Positions 1-8,063 of a DNA stretch of 26,931 bases are shown piece after piece. Positions within the stretch are counted from its first letter, which is position 1. Every line of letters starts with the position of its first letter. This DNA comes from a virus, in IMG/VR virus record IMGVR_UViG_3300009164_000301, positions 1 to 26,931 of that record; one strand, written 5' to 3'. The notes beneath the pieces were generated by a model. That model searched no databases. It had not been told where the DNA came from and saw only the letters and a list, made by a program, of their open reading frames with translations. The position numbers and the translations under genes were made by a program.

Positions 1-80
1 CGGAATCAGGCGACCCTGCAATGTTAGCTTTCACTGTTAGCGCACCTGGGATTGACTACAGCGAAATCACCGTAGCGTAA
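1..80 (+). CDS. 3' end of second tail-tube paralogue (circular-overlap copy)
   Basis: These bases repeat the last 27 codons of the gene at 26415-26888, ending with TAA at 78-80. It is not a second gene. The sequence was linearised inside this gene, and the assembled ends overlap. It should be merged with 26415-26888 in the circular molecule. Confidence 0.9.
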   Translation, partial: ESGDPAMLAFTVSAPGIDYSEITVA

Positions 81-85
81 AATCT

Positions 86-104
86 TTGACATGGATGGTA
101 TAAT
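86..104 (+). promoter_or_regulatory. Late promoter-like element L1 (TTGACA-N7-TATAAT)
   Basis: TTGACA at 86-91 is followed 7 bases later by TATAAT at 99-104, between the tail-tube gene and the tail chaperone gene. The bases 17 upstream of the TATAAT do not resemble a -35 box. The same arrangement recurs at 15666-15684 and 23071-23089. The right-hand overlap holds the same copy at 26894-26912. I infer a phage late promoter with an activator-type box near -24; only the sequence pattern is seen. Confidence 0.6.
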
Positions 105-106
105 AA

Positions 107-131
107 GTGGGTGGGAATATTTCTCACCCAC
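107..131 (+). promoter_or_regulatory. Stem-loop just after L1
   Basis: GTGGGTGGGAA (107-117) pairs with TTCTCACCCAC (121-131) around a TAT loop, with one G-T pair. It lies between the TATAAT box and the AGGAGG site of the tail chaperone gene. It may be a 5' mRNA-protecting hairpin or a weak terminator; no T-run follows. Confidence 0.6.
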
Positions 132-150
132 ACCCTAATAGGAGGACGAT

Positions 151-393
151 GTGACTACTAAAGTTGTGAAGAAGCAGACCGAAATTGATATTGATATTGA
201 CAAGTTCACTGTGATGGATTTGGAAATCATTGATAAAGCAAGCCGTGGCGAAGCTACGTTAACAGACGAAATCAACGTGTTCGACAAGGTTGTTATTGGC
301 GGTGTTCGAGGAATGAAGGCAAGCGACATTCGCAAGATTCGTAATGCAGTTCTTGAAGCCCTCGTAAAGGACGCTAACGACCCAAACTCATAA
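151..393 (+). CDS. Tail assembly chaperone, short form (gpG-like)
   Basis: This 80-aa acidic protein starts at GTG 151, 5 nt after AGGAGG (140-145). An ATG at 149 reads straight into TGA and cannot be used. It lies immediately before the tape-measure gene, where siphoviruses encode the lambda gpG/gpGT pair of chaperones that hold the tape measure during tail assembly. A slippery heptamer CCCAAAC at 381-387 sits one codon before the TAA stop, so part of translation should continue in the -1 frame. The function rests on position, size and the frameshift signal rather than on a recognised sequence motif. Confidence 0.8.
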   Translation: MTTKVVKKQTEIDIDIDKFTVMDLEIIDKASRGEATLTDEINVFDKVVIGGVRGMKASDIRKIRNAVLEALVKDANDPNS

Positions 394-569
394 AGCGGTT
401 GTACGCATTCCTCTACACCAATGCACAACAACCGCCTGAATACCGAACTTATTGGTGGTGCATGAAGTTACAGTGTCGCCCCGACCAATTACCACCTGCA
501 CGAACACTTTTGCTATGGGAGAAAATTATGAGTGTAGAAGCAAAAGTCCGTGCGAAGAAACAAGGATAG
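151..569 (+). CDS. Tail assembly chaperone, -1 frameshift form (gpGT-like), joined 151..387 and 387..566
   Basis: Zero-frame reading to AAC at 385-387, then a -1 slip on C CCA AAC, gives a fusion of 79 + 60 = 139 aa ending at TAG 567-569. The -1 frame has a stop at 375-377, just before the heptamer, and is open from there to 566, so it can only be entered at or after this point. Its product has Trp, Tyr and Pro-rich segments (YRTYWWCMKL, RPDQLPPART) and a basic end, looks like real protein, and has no start or ribosome site of its own at the front. The tape-measure ribosome site AGGAGG begins at the stop codon. The double product is the known arrangement of gpG/gpGT. Confidence 0.82.
381..435 (+). 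promoter_or_regulatory. Programmed -1 ribosomal frameshift signal
   Basis: The heptamer C CCA AAC (381-387) fits X XXY YYZ in the reading frame. After a 7-nt spacer, GCGGTTGT (395-402) pairs perfectly with ACAACCGC (428-435). An inner helix GCATT (405-409) with AATGC (420-424) extends it across a small internal loop. The order and spacing are those of known -1 frameshift sites. Confidence 0.85.
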
Positions 570-578
570 GAGGTATCA

Positions 579-3014
579 ATGGCAGATGATATTGTAATAC
601 GTTTTATGTCTACAGACAATGTGACCCCGACCGCCCAAAAGGTATCGGGGTCTATTGGTAATGTAGCAAAATCTACCGACAAAGCCGACTCATCAATGGC
701 ATCGTTTGGTTCTACAATGGGCAAGATTGGTGCGGCAGTTGGCATTGCCACACTTGGCAAACAGATTATTGATTTGGGCGTAAACTCCGCTCTTGTTTAT
801 GACAAGTTTGAGAATGTACGTAAATCACTTGGACTTATGACGGGGTCAACACAGGCTGGGAACGAGTTGTATGGCGTAATGCAAGACCTTGCAGCTCGCA
901 CTCCATTTACTTTTGATGATATTGCACAAGGAACGCAAAAACTCCTTGCCATGGGCTTCACCGCTAAAGAAATCCCTGCCACAATGACTGCCATTGGAGA
1001 TGCGTCTTCAGCAGTTGGTGGTGGGGCAGAAGGCGTGAATCGCATAACCCTAGCCCTTGGCCAGATGCAAGCAAAAGGGAAAATTACTACTGAAGAAATG
1101 ATGCAACTTCAGGAAATGGGTGTACCTGCATTTCGCATCCTTGCCGATGCAACGGGTGTATCTCAACAAGCATTGATGGATATGGTATCAAAGGGGCTTA
1201 TTCCTGCCGATCAAAACTTGCAAACACTCATTACAGGTATGGAAAAAAACTACGGCGGCATGATGTCCCAACAAATGAATACCGCTACACAAGCTCAGTC
1301 AAACTTTCAAGATGCTACCGACCGTGCCACACAAGCATTGGGCGAGATTTCCGCACCATCCGTCAAGATTGCATTCAATTGGTTGACCATGGCATTGGAC
1401 GGCGCAACAACGGGTATGAAAGACTTTGGTAATTGGCTTAATTGGGCCGATCAATCACTTATTACGTGGCAAATGCACTTGCGTGGGGCTACTGAAGCAG
1501 AAATAGCAGGTACATTAGCAACTCGTGACTCGTCAAATGTTACGAAAGAACATGCACAGGACACTTATGCATTGCAACGAGTATATGGCACTATGACAGG
1601 TGCTACTCAGCAAGCAACTTCAACACTTAATATCAATACGAATGCTATGAAGTCCGCATCTGGTGGCTCAAACAAGTTAGCGCAAGATGAAAAATCGCTT
1701 AAATCGGCGGTTGATAGCTTGCGTACCTCTTTCTTGAATATTGCCTCGGCGCAACGTGATGTAAAGCGAACTCGTGAGGCATTGGAAGATGCGACGAACC
1801 CCGAAACACTGCAAACGTATGAGATTGCATCAGACCGTGCGTTCTATTCCAACGAGTTGTTAACCAACGAAATCACTCGCATGAATGCACGACAAAAGCA
1901 GATTCGTGAAACGCTTGAACGAGGAAATATCACTCAACAAGAACGCAATGAATTGCAGATAGAAGATGCACAAATTACCGAAGAATTGATTGGCAAAAAT
2001 CTTGATGCCAAAGATTCAATAATTAATTTGCACAAGGCGCAAAAAGACCTCGACCGTGCTCGTGACCCTGCACGAATTCAAGCATATACTGATGCTCATA
2101 CAAACGCGATTTTGCGGTTGAATGAGTTGAATGCAAAGCAACTAGAGAATATCAAGACCGTAGGCGATTTAAGCATTGCATTAAAGGTAAATACTGATGT
2201 TACTGCGTTGCTTGGCCAAGCTGCCGCCCTAACTGCAACACCACTTGACGGAATTGATAATATAGGCAAGGACATTATCACTACATATACAGGAAAAGGT
2301 GGTGTTAATACAGCATTAAACGGAATGTCTAAGAGTCTTTCCGATGTTGGAGCAAACAGCGGTTCAGCTATTGAGGGTATTGGTAATGTTAATACTGCTC
2401 TTGGTCAACTTTCTGTTGATCCTTTAAAATCCGCTGGAATAATAGCAATGTCAAGTGCATTATCAGGACTTTCAGTAGCAGGTAATGCATTAAAATCAAT
2501 TGATTTTAAGGGTATTCTGAGTGGAGTTGTTGGGGCAGTTGCGGGACTTACCATGCAAATGGTTGCACCTTGGACACAACTGAACGGGCAACTTAATGAC
2601 ACACTTGCAATATTAAAGAAATTACAAGATCAAAGTAATAGCGGTGGAACACCTACGCCTGAACAAGTTGTTCGTAGTAAAATCACAGGGGCATTTTCTG
2701 ACAAGTTCTTATCAAATAGTGAGTACAACGACATTCAAGCAATCGCAGCCTCAAAGGGAGTGAAATATGGAGATGTAGATAAATACATTAAAGAGTTCTT
2801 AGCTTCAGCTGGTAGTGCGTATACTACATTCAATCAACCCGTATTTGGTCAAATGTTGCCAATCACAGGCGATGTTGGCGGTGGGAAAGACTCAATGTTT
2901 AGCGGCAAGAGTGTCACGATTATTCTCAACTATGCTACACCTCCTGATAGTAGCAATCCTATGAAGGATGTTGAGGATTACATCACTGCACAAGGAGGGC
3001 TTATTCGGATATGA
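579..3014 (+). CDS. Tape measure protein
   Basis: This 811-aa protein sets tail length and is threaded through the tail tube during assembly. It starts at ATG 579, 7 nt after AGGAGG (568-573). Residues about 50-260 form the tape-measure domain seen in TP901-1-type phages, with Gly/Ala-rich helices such as TPFTFDDIAQGTQKLLAMG and KGKITTEEMMQLQEMGVPA. Residues about 370-520 are highly charged and probably coiled coil, with two loosely repeated blocks of the form DVKRTREA...LQTYEIASDRA and DLDRARDPARIQAYTDAHTNA. A hydrophobic stretch at about 645-665 (GVVGAVAGLTMQMV) may insert in the host membrane. It is preceded by the frameshifted chaperone and overlaps Dit by ATGA. At about 1.5 angstrom per residue the tail would be about 120 nm, an estimate from the family rule. 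Confidence 0.92.
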   Translation: MADDIVIRFMSTDNVTPTAQKVSGSIGNVAKSTDKADSSMASFGSTMGKIGAAVGIATLGKQIIDLGVNSALVYDKFENVRKSLGLMTGSTQAGNELYGVMQDLAARTPFTFDDIAQGTQKLLAMGFTAKEIPATMTAIGDASSAVGGGAEGVNRITLALGQMQAKGKITTEEMMQLQEMGVPAFRILADATGVSQQALMDMVSKGLIPADQNLQTLITGMEKNYGGMMSQQMNTATQAQSNFQDATDRATQALGEISAPSVKIAFNWLTMALDGATTGMKDFGNWLNWADQSLITWQMHLRGATEAEIAGTLATRDSSNVTKEHAQDTYALQRVYGTMTGATQQATSTLNINTNAMKSASGGSNKLAQDEKSLKSAVDSLRTSFLNIASAQRDVKRTREALEDATNPETLQTYEIASDRAFYSNELLTNEITRMNARQKQIRETLERGNITQQERNELQIEDAQITEELIGKNLDAKDSIINLHKAQKDLDRARDPARIQAYTDAHTNAILRLNELNAKQLENIKTVGDLSIALKVNTDVTALLGQAAALTATPLDGIDNIGKDIITTYTGKGGVNTALNGMSKSLSDVGANSGSAIEGIGNVNTALGQLSVDPLKSAGIIAMSSALSGLSVAGNALKSIDFKGILSGVVGAVAGLTMQMVAPWTQLNGQLNDTLAILKKLQDQSNSGGTPTPEQVVRSKITGAFSDKFLSNSEYNDIQAIAASKGVKYGDVDKYIKEFLASAGSAYTTFNQPVFGQMLPITGDVGGGKDSMFSGKSVTIILNYATPPDSSNPMKDVEDYITAQGGLIRI

Positions 3015-3946
3015 TCTATGAATCAACAACTTTTTCATTGACGTATACAGTTAATGGAACAACGTATAACTTAAGTGGACTTGACACTAATACAGGAATT
3101 ACATTTAACTATACAGGACGAAGTGGCTTTGGATTGCCTCCAATATCTCGTATAGTTAAACAGGGTTTACAGCAAAACGGTGATACAAATGTAGACTATC
3201 GAATTGACGCTCGTACACTGTCTGTATCACTTTTTGTAGAGTGCGATAACTATGTAGACTACCTTCGCACTTGTGAAAAGATGGGATTAATATTTCGAGT
3301 TGGGAATAGCGTAGGAGTATTAAATGTACTATACACTTCAACAACAGGTGGCGTTACCACAAGCTACTCTCGTTCAATTAAATGCTACGTATCAGCAGGG
3401 CTTGATTTAAGCGAGGTAGAATATGAAAATTTCAATATTGATACGTCAATTACGCTTCGTGCGTCAGACCCTATGTGGTATGATACAACTCCTGTTGTAG
3501 TTTCCATCTCACAGTCGATTACAGGCACTGCAACACCGATACCATTCCTAGTTCCAATGACAATGGGCGGTGCAAGTCTAAATAAGTCAACTGACATTAC
3601 TTATGTTGGGAGTGCAATTGAATATCCTATCATAACTATCGTTGCAGGGTCGAGTAATTTAACAGGACTCAACATAACAAACCTGTCAACGGGGAAAACG
3701 CTTCAATTTTCGACCCTTACCGCAAACCGAACGTATACCGTCGATTTGTCGTATGGGATGAAAACAATCACTGACGATTTAGGTTTTAACTGCATAGGAT
3801 TGATGTCTGCATCGTCGAATCTCAATACGTGGGGAATTGACCCAAACACTTCAGGCGGTATTAATACCATTTCCGTTAGTAGTTCAACAGCAAATATTGC
3901 TAGTGTACTAACGTTAACCTTTTATAATCGCTATACATCAATTTAA
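3011..3946 (+). CDS. Distal tail protein (Dit-like)
   Basis: A 311-aa beta-rich protein whose ATG shares ATGA with the tape-measure stop, so the two are translationally coupled. The first half shows features of Dit/phage-tail family proteins: an N-terminal beta segment, a GFGLPP...IVKQG...GD...YRID stretch, and alternating strands with ...TLSVSLFVECDNYVDYL at about 68-88. The segment ASDPMWYDTT at about 151-160 is typical of the junction to the second Dit domain. The order tape measure, Dit, baseplate, Tal is standard. It would form the hub joining tail tube to the tip. The family call is by pattern and position. Confidence 0.75.
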   Translation: MIYESTTFSLTYTVNGTTYNLSGLDTNTGITFNYTGRSGFGLPPISRIVKQGLQQNGDTNVDYRIDARTLSVSLFVECDNYVDYLRTCEKMGLIFRVGNSVGVLNVLYTSTTGGVTTSYSRSIKCYVSAGLDLSEVEYENFNIDTSITLRASDPMWYDTTPVVVSISQSITGTATPIPFLVPMTMGGASLNKSTDITYVGSAIEYPIITIVAGSSNLTGLNITNLSTGKTLQFSTLTANRTYTVDLSYGMKTITDDLGFNCIGLMSASSNLNTWGIDPNTSGGINTISVSSSTANIASVLTLTFYNRYTSI

Positions 3947-3957
3947 GGAGTAATCAA

Positions 3958-4893
3958 ATGGCAGAACGTTCTATTGGTATGACAACTGGTGATGGTGATG
4001 GCACGGCTGGTGGATATGACTCAGACCGTATGATAAATTTTTGGCAGAAATCTCTTGGGAATGGGATTTTGTTATCAGGTAACAAGTTTAATGTATCAGG
4101 GACAGCAACAGCAAATCTGGTTGTCGCAACGGGAGCGTGTGTTAACAATGGATTCTTTTATGAGAATACCGCACCGTTAACCCTCGTGTTGACAGGCGTA
4201 GCAAACGGTACGTATTTCCTTGTTGTACGGCTAAACAATACTGCTTCAGCGGTTACGGTGATTCGCACCGAGGGAACGGGTGCGACGACAACTACTATTG
4301 CCGCTCGTACTTGTCGATTGGCATTAGTGACAACCGCAAGTTATGACACCACCACCGATATTCGTATTGCTAATATTTTTGTAACGGGTGGAGTTTTAAC
4401 GTCTTCTTTCTACGTATATCGACAAGTGTTAGCTCAAACCGCTCAGCTTCCCGTGCAAGTGTATAGTTACATTTCGGCAGCTTCCACTACTGTCCCCACC
4501 GCAACAGCTACGCAGTTCGTTGCAAACAGCTCATATAATACTGACACTCGTGTACTTAACTTGGGTTCTACCGCAGGGAATCCTTCAATCTCGATTACAG
4601 AACCTGGGACTTATTTATGGGATATTATTGTAGACTGGGCTGCAAATACCACGGGTTCTCGTACTGTGCAGCTAACTACAGCTGTTGCCGCCGTACCTAT
4701 AGAAACCTTTCAACAATCTTATAACGCACTTGCCTCGTTGAATCCTCAACTCGGAGGCGTGCGAACTAGGCACGTGTTTACAACGCACTTTTTATCGCCG
4801 TACACCGTTGAAAACACATGTCAGGTGTTTCTCTATCAAAACTCTGGTGCGAGCCTTAGTTGCACTGGCCACATCAAGATTACCCGAATTTAA
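3958..4893 (+). CDS. Baseplate/tail-tip protein with C-terminal C1q-like jelly roll
   Basis: This 311-aa protein lies between Dit and Tal, with AAGGAG ahead of ATG 3958. Residues 1-150 are Thr/Gly/Asn-rich with a conserved-looking start (GYDSDRMINFWQ) followed by beta strands, as in baseplate wedge or 'upper' proteins. Residues about 165-311 look like a C1q/TNF-type jelly roll: LNLGS, an EPGTYLWDI strand, then QVFLYQNSG and a final strand HIKITRI. Such domains commonly bind receptors at phage tips. No catalytic motif is seen. Its place suggests a structural adaptor that may also contact the host surface. Confidence 0.65.
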   Translation: MAERSIGMTTGDGDGTAGGYDSDRMINFWQKSLGNGILLSGNKFNVSGTATANLVVATGACVNNGFFYENTAPLTLVLTGVANGTYFLVVRLNNTASAVTVIRTEGTGATTTTIAARTCRLALVTTASYDTTTDIRIANIFVTGGVLTSSFYVYRQVLAQTAQLPVQVYSYISAASTTVPTATATQFVANSSYNTDTRVLNLGSTAGNPSISITEPGTYLWDIIVDWAANTTGSRTVQLTTAVAAVPIETFQQSYNALASLNPQLGGVRTRHVFTTHFLSPYTVENTCQVFLYQNSGASLSCTGHIKITRI

Positions 4894-4902
4894 GGAGGAA
4901 TC

Positions 4903-6003
4903 ATGGCAGTAGAATACACAATCTTTGTCTATGATTCAGGCGGAGTACTTCAATCTACGTGTAGTGATGCGGAATTAATTGCCATAGGGCGTGTCGTAAA
5001 TGGGTACGACACGCTGGACATGATTATCCCGTATGATTCACTTGCATTCTCATCAATGCAGCAAGGCGCACGTATTGAGATATATCGACAAGATACCGCA
5101 TTAGGAATTCCTGCAAACAAAGAGTTTAACGGTTTTATTCAAAAGACTACATTTTCATACACACAAAGGGCTACGTGGCGAATTGTTGCATTTGGGTGGG
5201 AGTACTTATTGTCGTATCGTATCATTGCATACAATGAAGATTCCAACACTCGCACTCAATGGACTGCCACAGCTGCAAGTACAATCATCAATGACATTCT
5301 TGTAAAAAACCTTGGCAGTGGTTCAGTTGCGGTCACTTATCTTAATCGTGCGGTTAGTGGACTCATCACAGGGGTCAGCCCAACGACCACGGGGCTAGGG
5401 AATGTATTAACGGTAACGGACTTTTCATACAAAAACGTGTTGACGGCTATTAAGGAAATCGCGTTGCAGGGCAATGTAGACTTCGAGTTCTTGTGGAATA
5501 GCAACACTAATGACTATACTTTTAATGTTGCAAGCCCAACACTGGCCACTGATCGAACAGCGATTGTACGCTTCTCAATGGACAACGGCACGATTGGTAG
5601 TTTAGAAGTAACTGATGATTATACGCAGTACTACACACAAGCCATTGTACGAGGACAAGGTACGGCAAATGCGACAATTCGCACTTTCCGTCCTGACCCT
5701 GCATTAACTGAATTAGCAAGCCGTGAAGCATTCTTTGATTTATCTGTTGCTGGTAATGATTCTCAATTTCTTGCATCATATGGTGACTTAAAGTTGCAAG
5801 AAGCGGTCAAGAAGCGCAAGACGGTTATGGTTGATATTCAACAAACACCGTCTAACTTGTATGGATTTGATTACTTCATTGGTGACCTTGTTACAGTAGA
5901 CCTAGTTACCGAAGTAATAACAATGCAGATTAATAATGTTATCCTTAATTACGATAATACTGGCAACGAGTCAGTGAAGGTGCAGTTAGAAATTGACAAC
6001 TAA
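4903..6003 (+). CDS. Tail-associated protein (Tal/Gp37-like)
   Basis: A 366-aa protein with AAGGAGG just before ATG 4903. It resembles siphovirus tail proteins of the ReqiPepy6 Gp37-like group that replace or form the Tal N-terminal hub. It opens with short strands (YTIFVYDSGG), then LIAIGRVVNGYDTLDMIIPYD and GFIQKTTFSY, as in gp27/gp44-like hub domains. Helical residues near 165-185 (TDFSYKNVLTAIKEIALQG) and a C-terminal strand set (FIGDLVTVDLV) also match hub proteins. There is no C-terminal peptidase or lysozyme domain, so it is a short Tal. It overlaps the next gene by 11 bases. Confidence 0.7.
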   Translation: MAVEYTIFVYDSGGVLQSTCSDAELIAIGRVVNGYDTLDMIIPYDSLAFSSMQQGARIEIYRQDTALGIPANKEFNGFIQKTTFSYTQRATWRIVAFGWEYLLSYRIIAYNEDSNTRTQWTATAASTIINDILVKNLGSGSVAVTYLNRAVSGLITGVSPTTTGLGNVLTVTDFSYKNVLTAIKEIALQGNVDFEFLWNSNTNDYTFNVASPTLATDRTAIVRFSMDNGTIGSLEVTDDYTQYYTQAIVRGQGTANATIRTFRPDPALTELASREAFFDLSVAGNDSQFLASYGDLKLQEAVKKRKTVMVDIQQTPSNLYGFDYFIGDLVTVDLVTEVITMQINNVILNYDNTGNESVKVQLEIDN

Positions 6004-6493
6004 CAAGATAATTGGGGCATTGGTCAACACCCAAAATCAAGTTGATCAACTAAGTCGTGCTGGATTGCACGCCTGTGGAGGCACGTTTAGACATAGTACA
6101 GCTCAGTCAATTCTTACTACTGGTACTGCACTTACATTTGATACCGAAATCCGTAACAGCGGACTCACGGTTGACGCAACGAATAAGCAGTTTACTGTAA
6201 ATACAGGTGGCATGTTCGTTATTAGTCTTTCATTTCTGATAAACTTGAATGTAAATTTTATTATCAGAATGGAAGTTAACGGAATAAATACTAATATCAT
6301 GGATGCGACGCCAACGGGACTATCTTTGGCTCGTACCGCCATGATAATGAAGTACTTGCAAAAAAATCACGTACTAAGTTTTACCGCATTTACTGCAACT
6401 AATTGCAGTATACTTCCTGTGACTGAAGATGCAACAAATGAATCCCCAATACTACAAATTTGTCAGGTATCGCCTAAGTTCAAGGGAAGTTAA
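5993..6493 (+). CDS. Tail-tip protein with C1q/TNF-like jelly roll
   Basis: This 166-aa protein ends the late operon. The only upstream in-frame start is TTG 5993, inside the end of Tal; a weak GAAGG lies about 13 nt before it, so translation is probably coupled to Tal. A short helical N-terminus (ALVNTQNQVDQLSRAG) may anchor it to the tip. From about residue 29 it is a beta sandwich with pattern ALTFDTEIRNSGLTV...FTVNTGGMFVISLSF, a typical C1q-like signature in phage receptor-binding proteins. A role in adsorption is inference. The late terminator follows 14 bases after the stop. Confidence 0.65.
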   Translation: MTTNKIIGALVNTQNQVDQLSRAGLHACGGTFRHSTAQSILTTGTALTFDTEIRNSGLTVDATNKQFTVNTGGMFVISLSFLINLNVNFIIRMEVNGINTNIMDATPTGLSLARTAMIMKYLQKNHVLSFTAFTATNCSILPVTEDATNESPILQICQVSPKFKGS

Positions 6494-6506
6494 TAGACAC
6501 AGAGAA

Positions 6507-6537
6507 GCCCCTAGGTAAGCCTAGGGGCGTTCTTTTT
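6507..6537 (+). terminator. Late operon terminator (probably bidirectional)
   Basis: GCCCCTAGG (6507-6515), loop TAAG, CCTAGGGGC (6520-6528), then GTTCTTTTT. This is a textbook intrinsic terminator for the + strand. On the - strand the same stem is followed by TTCTCTGTG, a weaker U-rich tail, so it may also end the early transcript after thyX. Confidence 0.93.
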
Positions 6538-6548
6538 ATGCTATTCGA

Positions 6549-7250
6549 CTATTCTCCCACCTCGCCTACTAAAGCCTCCCACAACACGCCGTAGTGGCTG
6601 TAACAAATCGCATTGACCGCACTTGCATACTTCTGCATTAGACCCTGTGCATCTTTAGCGGTGCGGAGTAATACAAAGTGGTGAAGTGCTTGAGGCGACG
6701 CCGTCCAATAGAACTCTGTATACAGACCCATTGGCAGGATTGCACGAGCTTCTTCATTGGCCACCCCCGAATCAATCATCTTGTTGTAGAACCGCATAAG
6801 TTGCTCTTTTAGCATTGCCCACTCAAGGACGTACTCTGTATTATGCTTATGCACTTCCTCACTTGCCCCTTGCTTCTTGTTAGCAGCTTGACTATGCAAC
6901 TCAGTCGGAACGTAAATATCGGAGTAGCGAATGTAACGACCTGATACCTCGTTCCACCCTGTGTCCTTAAACGTGTAATCGCTTCCTACGATATGCTTGT
7001 ACCACTGACGGGCAATCATTTCAGGGCAACGAACGTGCAAGGTAATTGGCGAGTGGCGGAACGGGCTAGTATGGTTTTCCTTGCTGAGCCACCGCAAAAG
7101 CTTCTCATCACTTGCGTCAAACTTGTCCTTCTTCTTTGCAAACGATCCACGAGCAACATTAGTCGCTTTTAGGTGCGGTGGTTTGTGCATGTAATCATCC
7201 AACGTGACGTGTCCTGCGTCAATATCAATCTTAGTAATTGATTTACTCAT
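6549..7250 (-). CDS. thyX: Flavin-dependent thymidylate synthase ThyX
   Basis: Makes dTMP from dUMP using methylene-tetrahydrofolate, FAD and NADPH. The 233-aa protein has SPFRH at 62-66, RQWYKHIVGS at 81-90, NEVSGRY at 100-106 and EARAILP at 167-173, in the family's order. In the usual RHRxxSxNExSxRY motif the arginines are altered here (KHI) and about nine residues (DYTFKDTGW) are inserted before NEVSGRY, a variant form. ATG 7250 follows a GGAG site and lies 2 bases after dcd, so they form one unit. Together with dcd it converts dCTP via dUMP to dTMP for phage DNA synthesis. It is the last gene of the early operon. Confidence 0.93.
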   Translation of the reverse strand: MSKSITKIDIDAGHVTLDDYMHKPPHLKATNVARGSFAKKKDKFDASDEKLLRWLSKENHTSPFRHSPITLHVRCPEMIARQWYKHIVGSDYTFKDTGWNEVSGRYIRYSDIYVPTELHSQAANKKQGASEEVHKHNTEYVLEWAMLKEQLMRFYNKMIDSGVANEEARAILPMGLYTEFYWTASPQALHHFVLLRTAKDAQGLMQKYASAVNAICYSHYGVLWEALVGEVGE

Positions 7251-7252
7251 TG

Positions 7253-7831
7253 TTATTCTCCAATAGTTCGTACTTTAGCGGTTACAGGTTCATATGCTTG
7301 TGATTGATACTTGCCCTTGCGGTCTGCATACGTGACTGCGGCAGGTTCGCCCTTGAAGAACACCGCCTGACAAATACCCTCAAACGTGTATAGTCGAATA
7401 GGCGTATCAAGGGTATTAAACAGCTCAATTGTCAGATACCCCTCCCACCCTGCCTCCATTGGAGTGCAATTAACCATCAATCCGCACCGTGCATACGTTG
7501 ATTTACCAATAACCAAGGCTGATACGTCACGTGGCAGCTTGAAATGTTCTACACTATGCCCAAGTGCATATGAAAACGGAGGTAAATCGTAATAATCCGT
7601 TACCTCAATCTCATCAAACACTATTGCTTCAGCCTGCTTGGGATCAATGACTCCAAACTGCCCACGACCATTGTGGAAAATCTTGAACTTCTTACCAAGG
7701 CGCATGTCATATCCGAACGACGATAATCCATACGAAATAACCCCATTCCCCACTTGTTTGTAAACAAATGGGGAAATCATTTTGCTATTGCTCGCTAAAT
7801 CGCGAATCTGTACATCATTTAGTATTGACAC
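7253..7831 (-). CDS. dcd: dCTP deaminase
   Basis: Converts dCTP to dUTP, and in bifunctional relatives onward to dUMP. I chose GTG 7831 because AGGAGG lies 9 nt ahead; an in-frame TTG at 7861 would start before that site. The resulting 192-aa protein carries the Dcd/dUTPase signatures: SFGYDMRLG near 38-46, GKSTYARCGL at 109-118, and AGWEGYLTIELFN at 127-139, whose second Glu (about 136) matches the catalytic Glu. Near the end EGICQAVFF fits the trimer strand. Its start overlaps the end of the preceding small gene. No separate dUTPase is seen in the genome, so it may perform both steps. Confidence 0.9.
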   Translation of the reverse strand: MSILNDVQIRDLASNSKMISPFVYKQVGNGVISYGLSSFGYDMRLGKKFKIFHNGRGQFGVIDPKQAEAIVFDEIEVTDYYDLPPFSYALGHSVEHFKLPRDVSALVIGKSTYARCGLMVNCTPMEAGWEGYLTIELFNTLDTPIRLYTFEGICQAVFFKGEPAAVTYADRKGKYQSQAYEPVTAKVRTIGE

Positions 7832-8063
7832 TGTCAAATTCCTCCTGTAATTGTTCTGCAAGACCCTTCATATCGTCGATAATGTATTGTAACTTGTCTT
7901 GCTTTGTTTCGCACTTGTAAAAGTTGCCCAATAATACTGTATCATACTCGCCGTCTTCTCCATATCGAACAACCTCGTACTGATTATCCTTGGCATATGC
8001 CTGATACTCGTACTTGCCATAAACGACCAACTTCTTGAATAACTTTTCCCATGTTTTAATCAT
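7815..8063 (-). CDS. Small protein of unknown function (82 aa)
   Basis: I start this at ATG 8063 because AGGAGG stands 9 nt upstream; the open frame extends further up to 8168 but that part lies over the nuclease gene. The product (MIKTWEKLFKKL at the front) has short beta-type segments with many Tyr, Asp and Glu, such as YEVVRYGEDGEYDTVLLGNFY, then a helical tail. It is acidic and has no motif I recognise. It overlaps the nuclease gene by 8 bases and dcd by 17 bases in the early operon. Its role is unknown. Confidence 0.75.
   Translation of the reverse strand: MIKTWEKLFKKLVVYGKYEYQAYAKDNQYEVVRYGEDGEYDTVLLGNFYKCETKQDKLQYIIDDMKGLAEQLQEEFDSVNTK

Larger units (their letters stand above)
1..123. 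repeat. Terminal direct repeat, left copy (circular overlap)
   Basis: Bases 1-123 match 26809-26931 base for base. This is what a circular or circularly permuted genome looks like when assembled as a line. The unit length is 26,808 bp. True short packaged terminal repeats are possible but less likely, since the repeat cuts through a coding gene. Confidence 0.92.

Noticed and set aside
76-81. Normal sigma70 -35 for L1, and likewise for L2 and L3
   Set aside because: The bases at the 17-bp distance (CGTAAA, TCATCA, CTTCGA) do not resemble TTGACA.
135-431. 98-aa open frame on the - strand
   Set aside because: It lies over the tail chaperone gene and frameshift signal, has no ribosome site and looks like a shadow.
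5993-6003. Frameshift joining Tal to the tip protein
   Set aside because: The frames overlap by 11 bases but no slippery sequence is present; coupled restart from TTG is simpler.
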